This document shows positions 1-9,062 of a stretch of DNA of 64,000 nt, one piece after another. The notes below the pieces were generated by a model. It was not told where the DNA came from, ran no database searches, and was given only the letters and a program-made list of their open reading frames with translations. The translations under genes and the position numbers were made by a program. Position 1 is the first letter of the stretch. Each line of letters starts with the position of its first letter. This DNA comes from Microbacterium aurantiacum (GTDB lineage Bacteria; Actinomycetota; Actinomycetes; Actinomycetales; Microbacteriaceae): NCBI RefSeq assembly GCF_002872075.1, contig NZ_PGGU01000025.1, positions 110,285 through 174,284 of the forward strand. The letters run 5' to 3'.

Positions 1-869
1 CGATGTTGGTCGGTGCGCAGTCGAATTGGGGTAACGCCAACGTGGAGGCGGCCGCGGATCAACTGCTCGAGCGGCCCATCGGGTACAACCAGTGCCTCTC
101 GACCACGCCCGTTTCCCAGCGCGATCTGGGTCCGTGCACGTGGGAGGGCGAAGGAGAGCCCATTTACCTGGTCGGCGACTCCAACGCCCAGCAGTTCACG
201 GAGGCGTTGATATCGGCGTCGGAGACGCTCGATCGGCCTCTGACGATTGCAACGTGGGGCGGGTGCCCTTTCTTCGATGTCGGACGGGTCGATAGGAACG
301 ACCCCAATAAGGGTGCGGAATGCAGCCTGTACGCGGAGGAAGGCGGGAGGTGGCTCGCTCAGCAACCAGCTGGGACCGTCGTCATGGCGGCTGCCGGCGA
401 GATGATCATGGACGACGGGATCGTTTTCCGGACTGGACAGGAACTCCTGAACGACTCGAGCTCGAAAGCAGCACAATGGGGCGACGCCATGGCCGCGCGG
501 GTCGCCGAACTTGAGATGGCGGGTCACGAAGTGTTCGTCGTTCCCACGATGCCGCATTTCGCAGGGACATCCCGTGCATGGTGGCACCCGGTGCAGTGCC
601 AGAATGCGGACCTGTTCACGGACCCATCGCTGTGCTCTGCTCGGGTGTCGACGCCCGACATGCAGGAAGGCATGGCGGCGATCGTACGGGGCGATCAGCG
701 CGGCATCGCCAGCTCCGGGGCCGAGGAGATCGACCTCACCGGTCAGGTATGCGAGTCAGGCTGGTGCGAGACCTACCGCGCCGGGACCTGGCTCTACCGG
801 GACGGTCTCCACATCACTCCGACCTACAGCGAGAAGATCGCTGACGTGTTCGCCGATGCGCTGCGATAG
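1..869 (+). CDS. SGNH-domain O-acyltransferase, C-terminal part (5' end outside window)
   Basis: The readable part, in frame from base 3, is a soluble SGNH/GDSL-like domain. GDSNAQQ near residue 58 of this piece holds the probable catalytic Ser, and DGLHIT near residue 268 supplies the Asp and His. Four cysteines in the second half may form disulfides. In the actinobacterial family this domain usually follows about ten membrane helices of an acyltransferase-3 module, and together they O-acetylate surface polysaccharide. No SD or promoter is visible before the ATG at base 3, so the gene most likely begins left of the window. Its position next to polymerase and glycosyltransferase genes fits decoration of the exopolysaccharide. 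The acyl group and target sugar are unknown. Confidence 0.8.
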   Translation, partial: MLVGAQSNWGNANVEAAADQLLERPIGYNQCLSTTPVSQRDLGPCTWEGEGEPIYLVGDSNAQQFTEALISASETLDRPLTIATWGGCPFFDVGRVDRNDPNKGAECSLYAEEGGRWLAQQPAGTVVMAAAGEMIMDDGIVFRTGQELLNDSSSKAAQWGDAMAARVAELEMAGHEVFVVPTMPHFAGTSRAWWHPVQCQNADLFTDPSLCSARVSTPDMQEGMAAIVRGDQRGIASSGAEEIDLTGQVCESGWCETYRAGTWLYRDGLHITPTYSEKIADVFADALR

Positions 870-907
870 CAGGGCGGCCATCGCGGCCTGCAAGTAGGAT
901 CGACCTC

Positions 908-2191
908 GTGAAGTTCTCTCCCGTGGTCCCGCTGTCCAAGTTCGGACGGGTCACGCGATCACTCATTCTCGTCGGGATGCTCGTCGGCAATCTGTTCCCG
1001 ACCGTCGGGGGCATCGGCATCGCCCTGATCAGCACCGTGCTCGCGGCCCCCGTGGTCGTCTACGAGTTGATCCGCTGGCTCCCACGATTCCATCCCGTGG
1101 TCCTCTTCGTCGTGCCGCTCTTCGCGATCATCGCGGTGCATGCATGGGTCGTCGCGCCGACATCGCTCTACGGGCAGGACAAGTTCGAGAAGTGGATCAC
1201 CGCGACCCTCATCTCGGCCGTTGCGGCCTGCCTGATCCGCGACAAGGCCGCGCTCCTCACGTTTACACGCGCTTGGCTGTGCGCGGCGTTGATCCTGTCC
1301 GCGCTGTCGATCGCCGGATTCCAGGGCGGCCGCGCCGAGACCTTCGACTCCAACCCGATCTGGCTCGGCAGGGCGATCTCCTTCGCCATCATCGCCATCA
1401 TCTGGATGATGTGGCAGCGGCACATCCGACTCGTCTGGGCGATCCCTTCGGTGCTGATCCTGGCCGTCGGGCTGATCACCACCGGGTCACGCGGCCCTCT
1501 TCTCTCCGTCGCCGCGGCCGCGATCGTCATGGCGCTGTTCTCCGGCCGCCGCCGGATCGCGAAGGTTCTCGCGATCAGCGGAGCCGGCGGCCTCGCTTAC
1601 TGGGCTGTGGCAGAACTCCCGTTCTTCGCGGAGAGCCGATTCAAGTCGCTCCTGTCGGAAGGCTTCTCCGACCAGGCCCGCGAGATGTTCTGGCGAATCA
1701 CGCTGCCCGTCATCGAGGAGTATCCCGGCGGCGTCGGTTTCGGCAACTGGGCGGCACACGCCCACGCGCCCGCACAGTTCTTCTACCCCCACAACATCTT
1801 TCTCGAGATCTTCGGCGAGTTCGGCATCATCGTCGGCGTGATCTTCGTGGTCGTCGTACTCGCCGTGCTGCTCGGCCTCATCCGCCGTTCGGGGAAGGAT
1901 CCCGTGGCGCTGGTCGTACTCGCACTGTTCGTCGGTGAGCTGGTCTCGGTGAACGTCTCCGGCGATCTCAACGCACGCACCTTCTTCTTCATGCTCACGC
2001 TGGGCTTCCTCACTGCGGTGCGCAGCGTCATCTCCATCCCCGAGGACGCCGACGCGGATTCCGCGGACGCCGGCGCGGATTCCGAGACCGGCTCGAGCAC
2101 AGCCCACAACCCCGAGTCGAGCCTGACCTCCGCTGTCAGAACGACCGACTCGCCTCACCGCCGCTCAGGCGAGCAGACCACGAAGGCTTGA
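908..2191 (+). CDS. O-antigen ligase / polysaccharide polymerase-like membrane protein
   Basis: This 427-residue protein has about ten to twelve hydrophobic segments. It carries the Wzy_C/O-antigen-ligase pattern: a membrane segment with ITTGSRGPLLS near residue 195, then a periplasm-facing loop ending in YPHNIFLEIFGEFG near residue 295, where the conserved His lies. Such proteins join undecaprenyl-linked repeat units (Wzy) or ligate finished glycans; the sequence does not say which. The C-terminal 60 residues are low-complexity Asp/Ala/Ser and probably cytoplasmic. The GTG start is 38 bp after the acyltransferase stop, and the stop touches the start region of the GT2 gene, so the three are probably one transcript. 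Confidence 0.85.
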   Translation: MKFSPVVPLSKFGRVTRSLILVGMLVGNLFPTVGGIGIALISTVLAAPVVVYELIRWLPRFHPVVLFVVPLFAIIAVHAWVVAPTSLYGQDKFEKWITATLISAVAACLIRDKAALLTFTRAWLCAALILSALSIAGFQGGRAETFDSNPIWLGRAISFAIIAIIWMMWQRHIRLVWAIPSVLILAVGLITTGSRGPLLSVAAAAIVMALFSGRRRIAKVLAISGAGGLAYWAVAELPFFAESRFKSLLSEGFSDQAREMFWRITLPVIEEYPGGVGFGNWAAHAHAPAQFFYPHNIFLEIFGEFGIIVGVIFVVVVLAVLLGLIRRSGKDPVALVVLALFVGELVSVNVSGDLNARTFFFMLTLGFLTAVRSVISIPEDADADSADAGADSETGSSTAHNPESSLTSAVRTTDSPHRRSGEQTTKA

Positions 2192-2196
2192 CAGAT

Positions 2197-3078
2197 ATGA
2201 AGATCTCCGTTCTCTCCCCGGTGTACAACGAAGAAGATCACCTGGCAGAGATGATCGACAGTGTCCTCACCCAGACGCACGAGGACTTCGAACTCATCAT
2301 CGTGGATGACGGGTCGACCGACCGCACCGCGGACATCGCGGATTCCTTTGCGGCCCGCGACCGGCGAGTCCAGTCGATCCGACCGGCGACGAAGCTGGGC
2401 AAGGTCGCCGCATTCAACAAGGCGTACGCCCAGAGCTCCGGCGATGCGATCGTGCTGCTCGGCGGTGACGACACCCTTCCGCCGACCTCGTTGGCGTTGC
2501 GCGCCGAGGCGCTCTCGGGTGCTGCCGGGACTCGGGTCGCCGCCTACTTCGCGCTCCGGACGATGTCTGAATCACCACGTCACGACGGCCTGATCATCCC
2601 CAAGAGCGGAAAGGGCAACTTCTCAGGGGGAACCGGAATCGTGAGCCGTGAACTCGCGGAACTCGTGTTTCCGATACCTGGTCAGCTCGTCGCCGAGGAT
2701 GTCTGGCTCGCGGAGAATGTGCGCCTGTTGGCTCAGCAGATCGAGCAGCGCTCCGATGTCGTCCTTAACTACCGCATCCACGACGGAAATTCCAACCCGC
2801 GCAACAAGCCCTTCGCCATCATGCGCGAGCAGATGCACGTCAGGGCTCTTCCGTACACGCTCATCCTGGACAGCCCTCCAGTGGCGCTCACCGAGCAGCA
2901 GACACGTCGGCTCGAAGGCATGAAGGAACTCGATGAGCGCCGCTATGCAGGCAGGCTCCTGAAGGTCCTGATGACACCGAATACCAGCTTCATCAGTCGC
3001 GCGCGCGCCGCTTCCACTGCGACCCCGTGGCTGTTCAAGCTGCGATCGGTACTCTTCGGACTGTTCTCAGGTCGGTAA
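2197..3078 (+). CDS. Glycosyltransferase family 2
   Basis: This is a GT-A fold inverting glycosyltransferase of about 293 residues. SVLSPVYNEEDHLAEMI at the N-terminus is the nucleotide-binding strand, VDDGSTD near residue 34 binds the sugar nucleotide, and GGDD near residue 87 takes the place of the metal-binding DxD. It has no membrane segment and probably works at the cytoplasmic face on lipid-linked repeat units. The ATG at 2197 is preferred because AAGG lies 10 bp upstream; a TTG at 2188, overlapping the previous stop, is the alternative. Donor and acceptor cannot be read from sequence. It converges on the flippase gene. Confidence 0.88.
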   Translation: MKISVLSPVYNEEDHLAEMIDSVLTQTHEDFELIIVDDGSTDRTADIADSFAARDRRVQSIRPATKLGKVAAFNKAYAQSSGDAIVLLGGDDTLPPTSLALRAEALSGAAGTRVAAYFALRTMSESPRHDGLIIPKSGKGNFSGGTGIVSRELAELVFPIPGQLVAEDVWLAENVRLLAQQIEQRSDVVLNYRIHDGNSNPRNKPFAIMREQMHVRALPYTLILDSPPVALTEQQTRRLEGMKELDERRYAGRLLKVLMTPNTSFISRARAASTATPWLFKLRSVLFGLFSGR

Positions 3079-3135
3079 CCGGCGACCGTCGGCTCCGACG
3101 CACGCAGGCGCCGCCTCGACCGTCCTTCGCGCGGC

Positions 3136-4428
3136 TCAGGCCGTGACCGGCTGCGGCGACGCCGGCGTGTACCGCCTCGCGAGCTGCAATCCCACGATCC
3201 ACGTCACGACGTAGACCAGGCTCAGTGTGATGGATGTGCACCACGCGGCCTCGACGACGTCGAGGTCAAGGGAGATCGCCACGATGACCGCGGTGACGAC
3301 CATGACGACTCTCATTACGTCGAGAACCAGATTCCACGCACCGTGCTGCAGCACGATCAGCACTTTGCTCATCGGACTCGCGATGAGTCGCGTCGCCAGC
3401 ATCGGCAACAGAGCGATCATGATGTGGACTGCTTTGTCCCACCCATCTCCCAGGAAGATCGGAACGATCCACGGGCCGAGGAAGACGATGACCACGACCA
3501 TCAATGCAGACATCGCCGCGAGGACTCCCGAGACCGACACGTAGTACCGAGCCAGTCCCGGCCGCGACTCGCGGTACGTCTCGGACATGTGGGCTTCAGC
3601 CACCTGCCCGATGCTCGTCGCCACCAAGACCAGCGGTGCCGCGAGAAGACGATCTGCCATCCCCCATTGCCCGGCGTCGGCGACCGTGAACCACGTGCCG
3701 ACGAAGAGGATCGGAAGCACCAAGCCCGCTGAGTTCAGAACCGCGGAAGGCGCGAACAGAACGGGAAAACGCCAATACTCGCGTACGACTCTTCGCATGT
3801 CCCGCCGAGTGAATCTCTCCAGCTCGGATCGAAGCGCGAGAGTCAGAGGGGCGATTCCGGCCAACCGCCCGATCGCGTACCCACCGATGAGACCCGTCGC
3901 CGAGGGGCCCATCAGCCCGAGACCCAACTGTGCACCCGCCGCCAACCCGGACTGGTAGATGCTTCGCCTGGCCACCGGCCCATACCGATGTCCGCGAAGC
4001 GCGAACTGGCTGAGCAGCGTGAACGCCGCAGTGAGGAAGACTATCGCGGCAACCCAGAGCGAAATCCACGGCAGGCGCGCCATGTTCTCCAGGAGGCCGA
4101 AGGAGAACAGCAGGGTGAGGAGCCCGGCGGAGAACGAACTGATGACGACAGCGCTGCACAGGCCTGCGCTCAGCAACGCTGTCGCATCGCGCGACGACCG
4201 CGGAAGCATGAGCGCCGATTCCAGGCGCAGGGCGGCAGCGGGTGCGGCGATCGACGCGGAGGACAACACCAGGGACAGATATCCGAAATCGGTGTCGGAA
4301 TACATCCGCGCGAGGATCGGCGTGATCGCCAGCGTGATGAGCTGGCCGAATGCCGTGCCGAAGATGAGGGTGATCGCACCCTTCGATCCGCGAGACCGAA
4401 GACGGCCCCAGAACGCGGCCATGCTCAC
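3136..4428 (-). CDS. Wzx-like polysaccharide flippase (MOP superfamily)
   Basis: This 430-residue protein has about twelve predicted membrane helices and the MATE/MOP-like opening helix (FGTAFGQLITLAITPILAR). The family flips undecaprenyl-diphosphate-linked repeat units from the inner to the outer face of the membrane. The GTG at 4428 is chosen because GGAG sits 6 bp upstream; an ATG two codons later is possible. Lying among glycosyltransferases and a polymerase-like gene, it is the best candidate for the repeat-unit translocase of this locus. Specificity is unknown. Confidence 0.88.
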   Translation of the reverse strand: MSMAAFWGRLRSRGSKGAITLIFGTAFGQLITLAITPILARMYSDTDFGYLSLVLSSASIAAPAAALRLESALMLPRSSRDATALLSAGLCSAVVISSFSAGLLTLLFSFGLLENMARLPWISLWVAAIVFLTAAFTLLSQFALRGHRYGPVARRSIYQSGLAAGAQLGLGLMGPSATGLIGGYAIGRLAGIAPLTLALRSELERFTRRDMRRVVREYWRFPVLFAPSAVLNSAGLVLPILFVGTWFTVADAGQWGMADRLLAAPLVLVATSIGQVAEAHMSETYRESRPGLARYYVSVSGVLAAMSALMVVVIVFLGPWIVPIFLGDGWDKAVHIMIALLPMLATRLIASPMSKVLIVLQHGAWNLVLDVMRVVMVVTAVIVAISLDLDVVEAAWCTSITLSLVYVVTWIVGLQLARRYTPASPQPVTA

Positions 4429-4521
4429 ACTGTGCTCCGATCGGATGACGTGATGTTCTTTGCTTCGCTCTTGCGAGATCGATCATGGGGATCGGCGGTC
4501 GATGGCACGACTGCGATCCTA

Positions 4522-5652
4522 CTAGTCGCGGAATTTCCTCAGCTGTCGAAGGCCTGCGGCCACACGGAGCGCACGCAGTTTCCAGACGCCGGCGTCCGGG
4601 TGCGCTGCCGCGACCGGCCCAGAACGGAGGCTCTCTGCCGACGGCCAGACCACCCGTGACAGGACCCGCACCCTGTCGCGCCACGGGATGAGCTTGAGCG
4701 CCTGATAGTAGACCCCAAGAGTCGAGGTCTGGAGACGCCAGGACCAGTCCTCCGGCACGGCGGCATCCTCGAAACTCAACCCGGCCTCCGGGAACGCTTC
4801 GACAAGGCTGTCCTTGAGAGCGAACTCCGCGCCCACCCTCTTTGCCATTTCGATCGTCGCTTCGCCGGCGACGCTGAGGCTGTGTGCCGCAGCGCGGACA
4901 CTCGCTGCACCCGGATGCTGGCCGCGAAAGGGCCTGATCTCGTTGAGAGCGCTGATGATCGCGTGGAGTTCGATCGACGGCGTACGAGCCGTCTGCCCGG
5001 CGAACGCCCGAACATCCGACGTGGACAGCGCCGTGGCGAACGACGCGGTTCTGCCGACTGCCATCCCCGGGAAGAACGAGTGCACGTCCACTGCACATCC
5101 CCACTCCCCTGCCCGCAGGGTCAGCGAATGGAGAACACGCGTTCCCGTGAAGGCGGAGAAGGCGGGGACCCAACCCCACGGTTCCATCGCGCGCGCCAGC
5201 CGAGAGTCGTTCCCCGGGGCGACCCAGCAATCGACGTCCCCGGAGTGCTCTCGCCTTCTCAAGCCCTGAGCGTGCAGGGTCGGGCCCTTGAGGAAGATCA
5301 GGTCGATGTCGTTTCTGGCCGCGACGTTGCCGAGCAGAGCGTAGACGAGTTCGTGAACCATCGAACTCATCCAGGGAGCGTTGACTTCACGGATGCGCGC
5401 AGGATGCTGCGGGTCCCGCGAGGCGATTCCCATCTGCTCCATGTCGCGAACGATCTCGCGTTCCTCCGGAGTGAGGTCACCGTCCTGCACAGGGCCGGCG
5501 ACGAGACGCAGCCAGACATCGGTTCCGTGCCCGAACAGGAAGTGGGGGGTTCCAGGACGAATCGGCACAGCGACCAGGTCGTACCCCTGCGCGCCCAGCT
5601 CGTGGCCCCGCATGTCCAGCGCACCGAAGCTCACGGCGACCCATTCAGTCAC
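4522..5652 (-). CDS. Nucleotidyltransferase-fold protein (NTP_transf_5-like)
   Basis: The protein has about 376 residues. FLKGPTLHAQGL followed by HSGDVDCWV, near residues 120-145, matches the active-site region of the uncharacterised nucleotidyltransferase family (PF14907 type): a Lys-Gly turn followed by an Asp-x-Asp that would hold metal and NTP. These proteins often sit in actinobacterial polysaccharide or peptide-product clusters, but their substrate is not established. The GTG at 5652 has GAGG 8 bp upstream and is preferred over the GTG two codons earlier. It is a single-gene unit between the flippase and the FucNAc operon, on the same strand as both. Confidence 0.75.
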   Translation of the reverse strand: MTEWVAVSFGALDMRGHELGAQGYDLVAVPIRPGTPHFLFGHGTDVWLRLVAGPVQDGDLTPEEREIVRDMEQMGIASRDPQHPARIREVNAPWMSSMVHELVYALLGNVAARNDIDLIFLKGPTLHAQGLRRREHSGDVDCWVAPGNDSRLARAMEPWGWVPAFSAFTGTRVLHSLTLRAGEWGCAVDVHSFFPGMAVGRTASFATALSTSDVRAFAGQTARTPSIELHAIISALNEIRPFRGQHPGAASVRAAAHSLSVAGEATIEMAKRVGAEFALKDSLVEAFPEAGLSFEDAAVPEDWSWRLQTSTLGVYYQALKLIPWRDRVRVLSRVVWPSAESLRSGPVAAAHPDAGVWKLRALRVAAGLRQLRKFRD

Positions 5653-5735
5653 GCGCACATCCTCGCACGCGCAGGACAGCGGCCATCGGCGCGGTGCCCC
5701 TTCTCCACAGATTCATCGACGTGACCGGTCGGGTT

Positions 5736-6863
5736 TCACGAATGAAGACCCAACCGCTTCCTGTGCGAGTGCGCGGAGGACAGGATGAACGAAGTCGCGC
5801 GCCAGGATGTATTGGCGATCTCGTACCCGTTGGGCATCGAGATCGCGTCGTCTGCCATCCGCAGACGCACTCCCACAGCTTGAAGCACGTTCTCGGGAAC
5901 CAACCCGGTCGTGATGATCGCGCCCGCGTCCAGAGACTCGGGGCGCTCGATGAAATCGCGCATCGTCACCGCGGGAAAACCGAGGATGCTGGATTCCTCG
6001 CTGATCGTGCCGCTGTCGGAGAGCACCAGCTTCGCGTCCATCTGCAACTTGATGTAGTCGTGGAATCCGAACGGAGGGTGGAAGATGATCCCCTCTGTCG
6101 CAGCGGCATCCTCCAGGGCTTCGATGCGCTTCCGCGTGCGAGGGTGGGTGGAGACGAGGATCGGAATTCCATACTCGTTGCGCAGTGCCTGAAGGGACGC
6201 GATCGCGGATCGCAGGCGCGCAGGGCTGTCAACGTTCTCCTCACGATGCAGGCTCACCAGGAAGTACTCGCCCGGCGTGAGTTCCATCCGCTGGACGGCG
6301 GCACTCGCCTCGATCTGCTCACGGTTCTGTTCGAGCACTTCACGCATCGGCGAGCCCGTGAGGAGGATCCGGGACGGGTGGAGACCTTCAGCGAGCAGAT
6401 TGCGGCGGGCGTGCTCCGTATAGACGAGGTTGTAGTCCGCGACGTGATCCACGAGTCGGCGGTTCGTCTCCTCCGGCACGTTCTCGTCGAAGGACCGGTT
6501 GCCGGCTTCCATGTGGAACACCGGAATCTTCATGCGCTTGGCGATGACCGCGGAGATGCAGCTGTTCGTGTCGCCGAGAACCAGGAAAGCGTCCGGACGC
6601 TCAGTCACGAGCACCTGCTCGGTCTTCGCGAGGATGGACCCGAGGGCCGCGCCGAGAGAGGAGGTGTCCGCCTCGAGGAAGTGATCCGGCTTCCGCAGAC
6701 CGAGATCCTCGAAGAAGACCTCGTTGAGCTCGTAGTCGTAGTTCTGACCGGTGTGCACCAGAACCTGATCGGTGTGCTCATCCAGCAGCTTGATCGTTGC
6801 AGAGAGTCGGATGATCTCGGGTCGGGTGCCGACCACCGTCATCACCTTGAGCTTGTCGGACAT
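5736..6863 (-). CDS. fnlC: UDP-N-acetyl-hexosamine 2-epimerase (CapG/FnlC/WecB family)
   Basis: This 375-residue protein has the full length of the non-hydrolysing UDP-sugar 2-epimerases. The N-terminal VVGTRPEIIRL, HTGQNYD and later HPRTRKRIE and SDSGTISEESS are family hallmarks. Because it directly follows capF and capE, the expected reaction is the last step to UDP-L-FucNAc (C2 epimerisation of UDP-N-acetyl-L-pneumosamine) rather than UDP-GlcNAc to UDP-ManNAc. A single base separates its ATG from the capF stop, so the two are translationally linked. It is the last gene of the long minus-strand polysaccharide operon. Confidence 0.92.
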   Translation of the reverse strand: MSDKLKVMTVVGTRPEIIRLSATIKLLDEHTDQVLVHTGQNYDYELNEVFFEDLGLRKPDHFLEADTSSLGAALGSILAKTEQVLVTERPDAFLVLGDTNSCISAVIAKRMKIPVFHMEAGNRSFDENVPEETNRRLVDHVADYNLVYTEHARRNLLAEGLHPSRILLTGSPMREVLEQNREQIEASAAVQRMELTPGEYFLVSLHREENVDSPARLRSAIASLQALRNEYGIPILVSTHPRTRKRIEALEDAAATEGIIFHPPFGFHDYIKLQMDAKLVLSDSGTISEESSILGFPAVTMRDFIERPESLDAGAIITTGLVPENVLQAVGVRLRMADDAISMPNGYEIANTSWRATSFILSSAHSHRKRLGLHS

Positions 6864-6864
6864 G

Positions 6865-7959
6865 TCACACTACCTCGGCAATCGTGTCGGGGTTCTGGGG
6901 ATCGAAGATGTCATTCGTCCAGAAGGAGGTGTAGAGAGTCTCGCTCCCCACGTTCGTGATGTTGTGAGCCCACATCGTGGGCATATCGACGGCACCGGGC
7001 GCATCGCCGGAAACGTCGAAGGAGACCACCTCATCGGAGAACAGCCGCCGCAACGAGATGCGAGCACTTCCCTGCAACACGGTGAATCGCTCGATCTTGC
7101 GTCGATGGAAGTGGTCGCCGCGCGTCACTCCGGGCACCGTCGTCGAGAAGGACGACTGCCCCGGGCCGCCATGGGAACGGATGATCTCGAAGAACGATCC
7201 GCGTGCGTCCGCGTGCCGGGTCAGCGAGATCGGGGCCTGCTCAGGGAAGGTGAACGAACGATAGGTGTTGAAAAGGTCCCGATCGAAGTCACTGTCGACG
7301 TTCGGGATCTCACCGTTGCGATAGAGGGCGGCGTAGCCCCGCAAACGGGCGAGCAGCCCGGTCACGGTTTCGGCCACCTCGAGCTCTGACTGCCGGTCGA
7401 GGGAAACCGCTCCCGTGAGCAGATCCACGGCGTTCTGCGCGTGGAGCAGCGTGAGCTCCTTGTCATTCTCGACCGTGGGGGTGTCGCCTTGCGCAATCAG
7501 GTGGCTGAAGGTCGCTGTGACCGCGTTGTAGAAGGGACGGCCATGCTCGCCGAACAGGTTCGGCAGCTGCACGTTCACGAACTCGGCGCCCACATGTTCC
7601 GCTGCCGCGGCGAGCACCTCCGCGGCACGTGCCTTCGCGTCGCCGTAGACGGATCCGTTGCCGACCTGAGTCGTGTTCGCGTAGACGACGACCGGCGGAG
7701 GGTTGTCGGCGACGCGGAGCGCGGATGCCAACTGTTCGGCGAACCCGACGTTTCCCGCCATCACCTCTTCATCCGACGCGCGATTCACACCGGCGATGTG
7801 CACGGCACGTGCGCTGCCGTCGACCGCGGCGATCGCGCGCTGCAGGTCGAAACCATCGCCGACTGCGACCGCATCCACGGCCACCCCGGACTCCTGAAGC
7901 GCTGCTCTCGTGTGCCAGCCCAGGAAGCCGCCGGCACCGGAGACCGCGAATCGCGTCAT
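6865..7959 (-). CDS. capF: CapF-type UDP-sugar reductase / 3-epimerase
   Basis: A 364-residue two-domain protein. Residues 1-245 form an NAD(P) Rossmann domain beginning VSGAGGFLGWHTR, and the last 115 residues are a cupin with GDHFHRRKIERF as the probable zinc site. This arrangement is specific to CapF/FnlB, which epimerises at C3 and reduces at C4 in UDP-L-FucNAc synthesis. The ATG overlaps the capE stop by 4 bp (ATGA), and fnlC follows at once. Length and domain order match the family, with no sign of damage. Confidence 0.92.
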   Translation of the reverse strand: MTRFAVSGAGGFLGWHTRAALQESGVAVDAVAVGDGFDLQRAIAAVDGSARAVHIAGVNRASDEEVMAGNVGFAEQLASALRVADNPPPVVVYANTTQVGNGSVYGDAKARAAEVLAAAAEHVGAEFVNVQLPNLFGEHGRPFYNAVTATFSHLIAQGDTPTVENDKELTLLHAQNAVDLLTGAVSLDRQSELEVAETVTGLLARLRGYAALYRNGEIPNVDSDFDRDLFNTYRSFTFPEQAPISLTRHADARGSFFEIIRSHGGPGQSSFSTTVPGVTRGDHFHRRKIERFTVLQGSARISLRRLFSDEVVSFDVSGDAPGAVDMPTMWAHNITNVGSETLYTSFWTNDIFDPQNPDTIAEVV

Positions 7960-9002
7960 GCCCCGGGCTCTTCCGTCGCGATCCCTGCGAGGCGCAGTTC
8001 GTCTCGCACTTCGGGCAGAGTCAGCAGCAGCTGCTCGACCTCCTCGACAGACATCTGTGCCACGGTGTGGGAGTCGTAGTCCTCGAACTTGTTCTGTGCG
8101 ACGTCTCCTTCTTCGAAGTACACGCTGTAGTTGAGGTCGCGCTTGTCCGCCTCGACCCGGAAGTAGTCGCCCATGTCGCGAGCGCGGGAGAGTTCTTCGC
8201 GCGTGGCGAGTGCCTCTGAGAGCTTCTCCGCATGCCGTGTACCGATCACCTCGACGGATGCGCTGGACTGGAAGAGATTGAGCACCGCCTGTGCGAGCGA
8301 GCCGATCGAGCACGCCTTCGCCTTGCGGACGAAGAGGTCGCCCTGCTGCGCGTTCTGGAACGCGAACTCGACGAGGTCGACCGAGTGCGCCAGCGACATC
8401 ATGAAGCGCGTCATGTCGGGATTCGTCACGGTGATGTTGTTCCCCGCCTTGAGCTGACGGATGAACAGCGGAATCACCGACCCGCGTGAGTACATGACGT
8501 TTCCATACCGCACGCAGGAGACCGTCGTCACTGCGTTCGGATTGTTCAGTCCGTGCGACTGCGCGACCTTCTCCATGAGCGCCTTCGACATGCCCATGGC
8601 ATTGACCGGGTACACGGCCTTGTCCGTGCTGAGGCACACCAGCGACTTCACACCGCTCCGATCTGCGGCGCGAACGACGTTCTCGCTTCCGGTCACGTTC
8701 GTGCGCACCGCTTCCATCGGGAAGAACTCGCACGAGGGCACCTGCTTGAGCGCCGCCGCGTGGAATACGAAGTCCACATCGCGACTGGCGCGCTCCACGC
8801 TCTCGTAGTCACGGACATCGCCGACGTAGAACCGCAGTCGGCTGTCCTTGATCTCGTGGCGCATGAGGTCCTGCTTGGCCTCATCGCGGCTAAACACGCG
8901 GATCTCTTCAACGTCCCGATCGAGGAGTTTGCGTGCCACCGTGTGACCGAACGAACCGGTTCCACCGGTGACGAGAATCTTCGTGCCTGCGTACGTCGTC
9001 AT
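7956..9002 (-). CDS. capE: CapE/FnlA-type UDP-GlcNAc 4,6-dehydratase / 5-epimerase
   Basis: A 348-residue short-chain dehydrogenase-like enzyme. It opens with ILVTGGTGSFGHTVAR for NAD(P) binding. It has AAALKQVP, typical of the inverting 4,6-dehydratases, and SMSKALMEK-like residues (GMSKALMEKV) where the usual Tyr of YxxxK is replaced by Met, as is normal in this family. It converts UDP-GlcNAc to the L-arabino 4-keto sugar, the first committed step of UDP-L-FucNAc synthesis. An SD-like AGAAGAGAAGA precedes the ATG. Confidence 0.92.
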   Translation of the reverse strand: MTTYAGTKILVTGGTGSFGHTVARKLLDRDVEEIRVFSRDEAKQDLMRHEIKDSRLRFYVGDVRDYESVERASRDVDFVFHAAALKQVPSCEFFPMEAVRTNVTGSENVVRAADRSGVKSLVCLSTDKAVYPVNAMGMSKALMEKVAQSHGLNNPNAVTTVSCVRYGNVMYSRGSVIPLFIRQLKAGNNITVTNPDMTRFMMSLAHSVDLVEFAFQNAQQGDLFVRKAKACSIGSLAQAVLNLFQSSASVEVIGTRHAEKLSEALATREELSRARDMGDYFRVEADKRDLNYSVYFEEGDVAQNKFEDYDSHTVAQMSVEEVEQLLLTLPEVRDELRLAGIATEEPGA

Positions 9003-9062
9003 TCTTCTCTTCTTCCGTGAGGTCGCGAAACGTTCACGCTCGCCGTTGATTTCTTGAGTGCT

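Noticed and set aside
5694..6959. A 421-codon plus-strand frame over fnlC
   Set aside because: Shadow of a well-conserved epimerase on the other strand.
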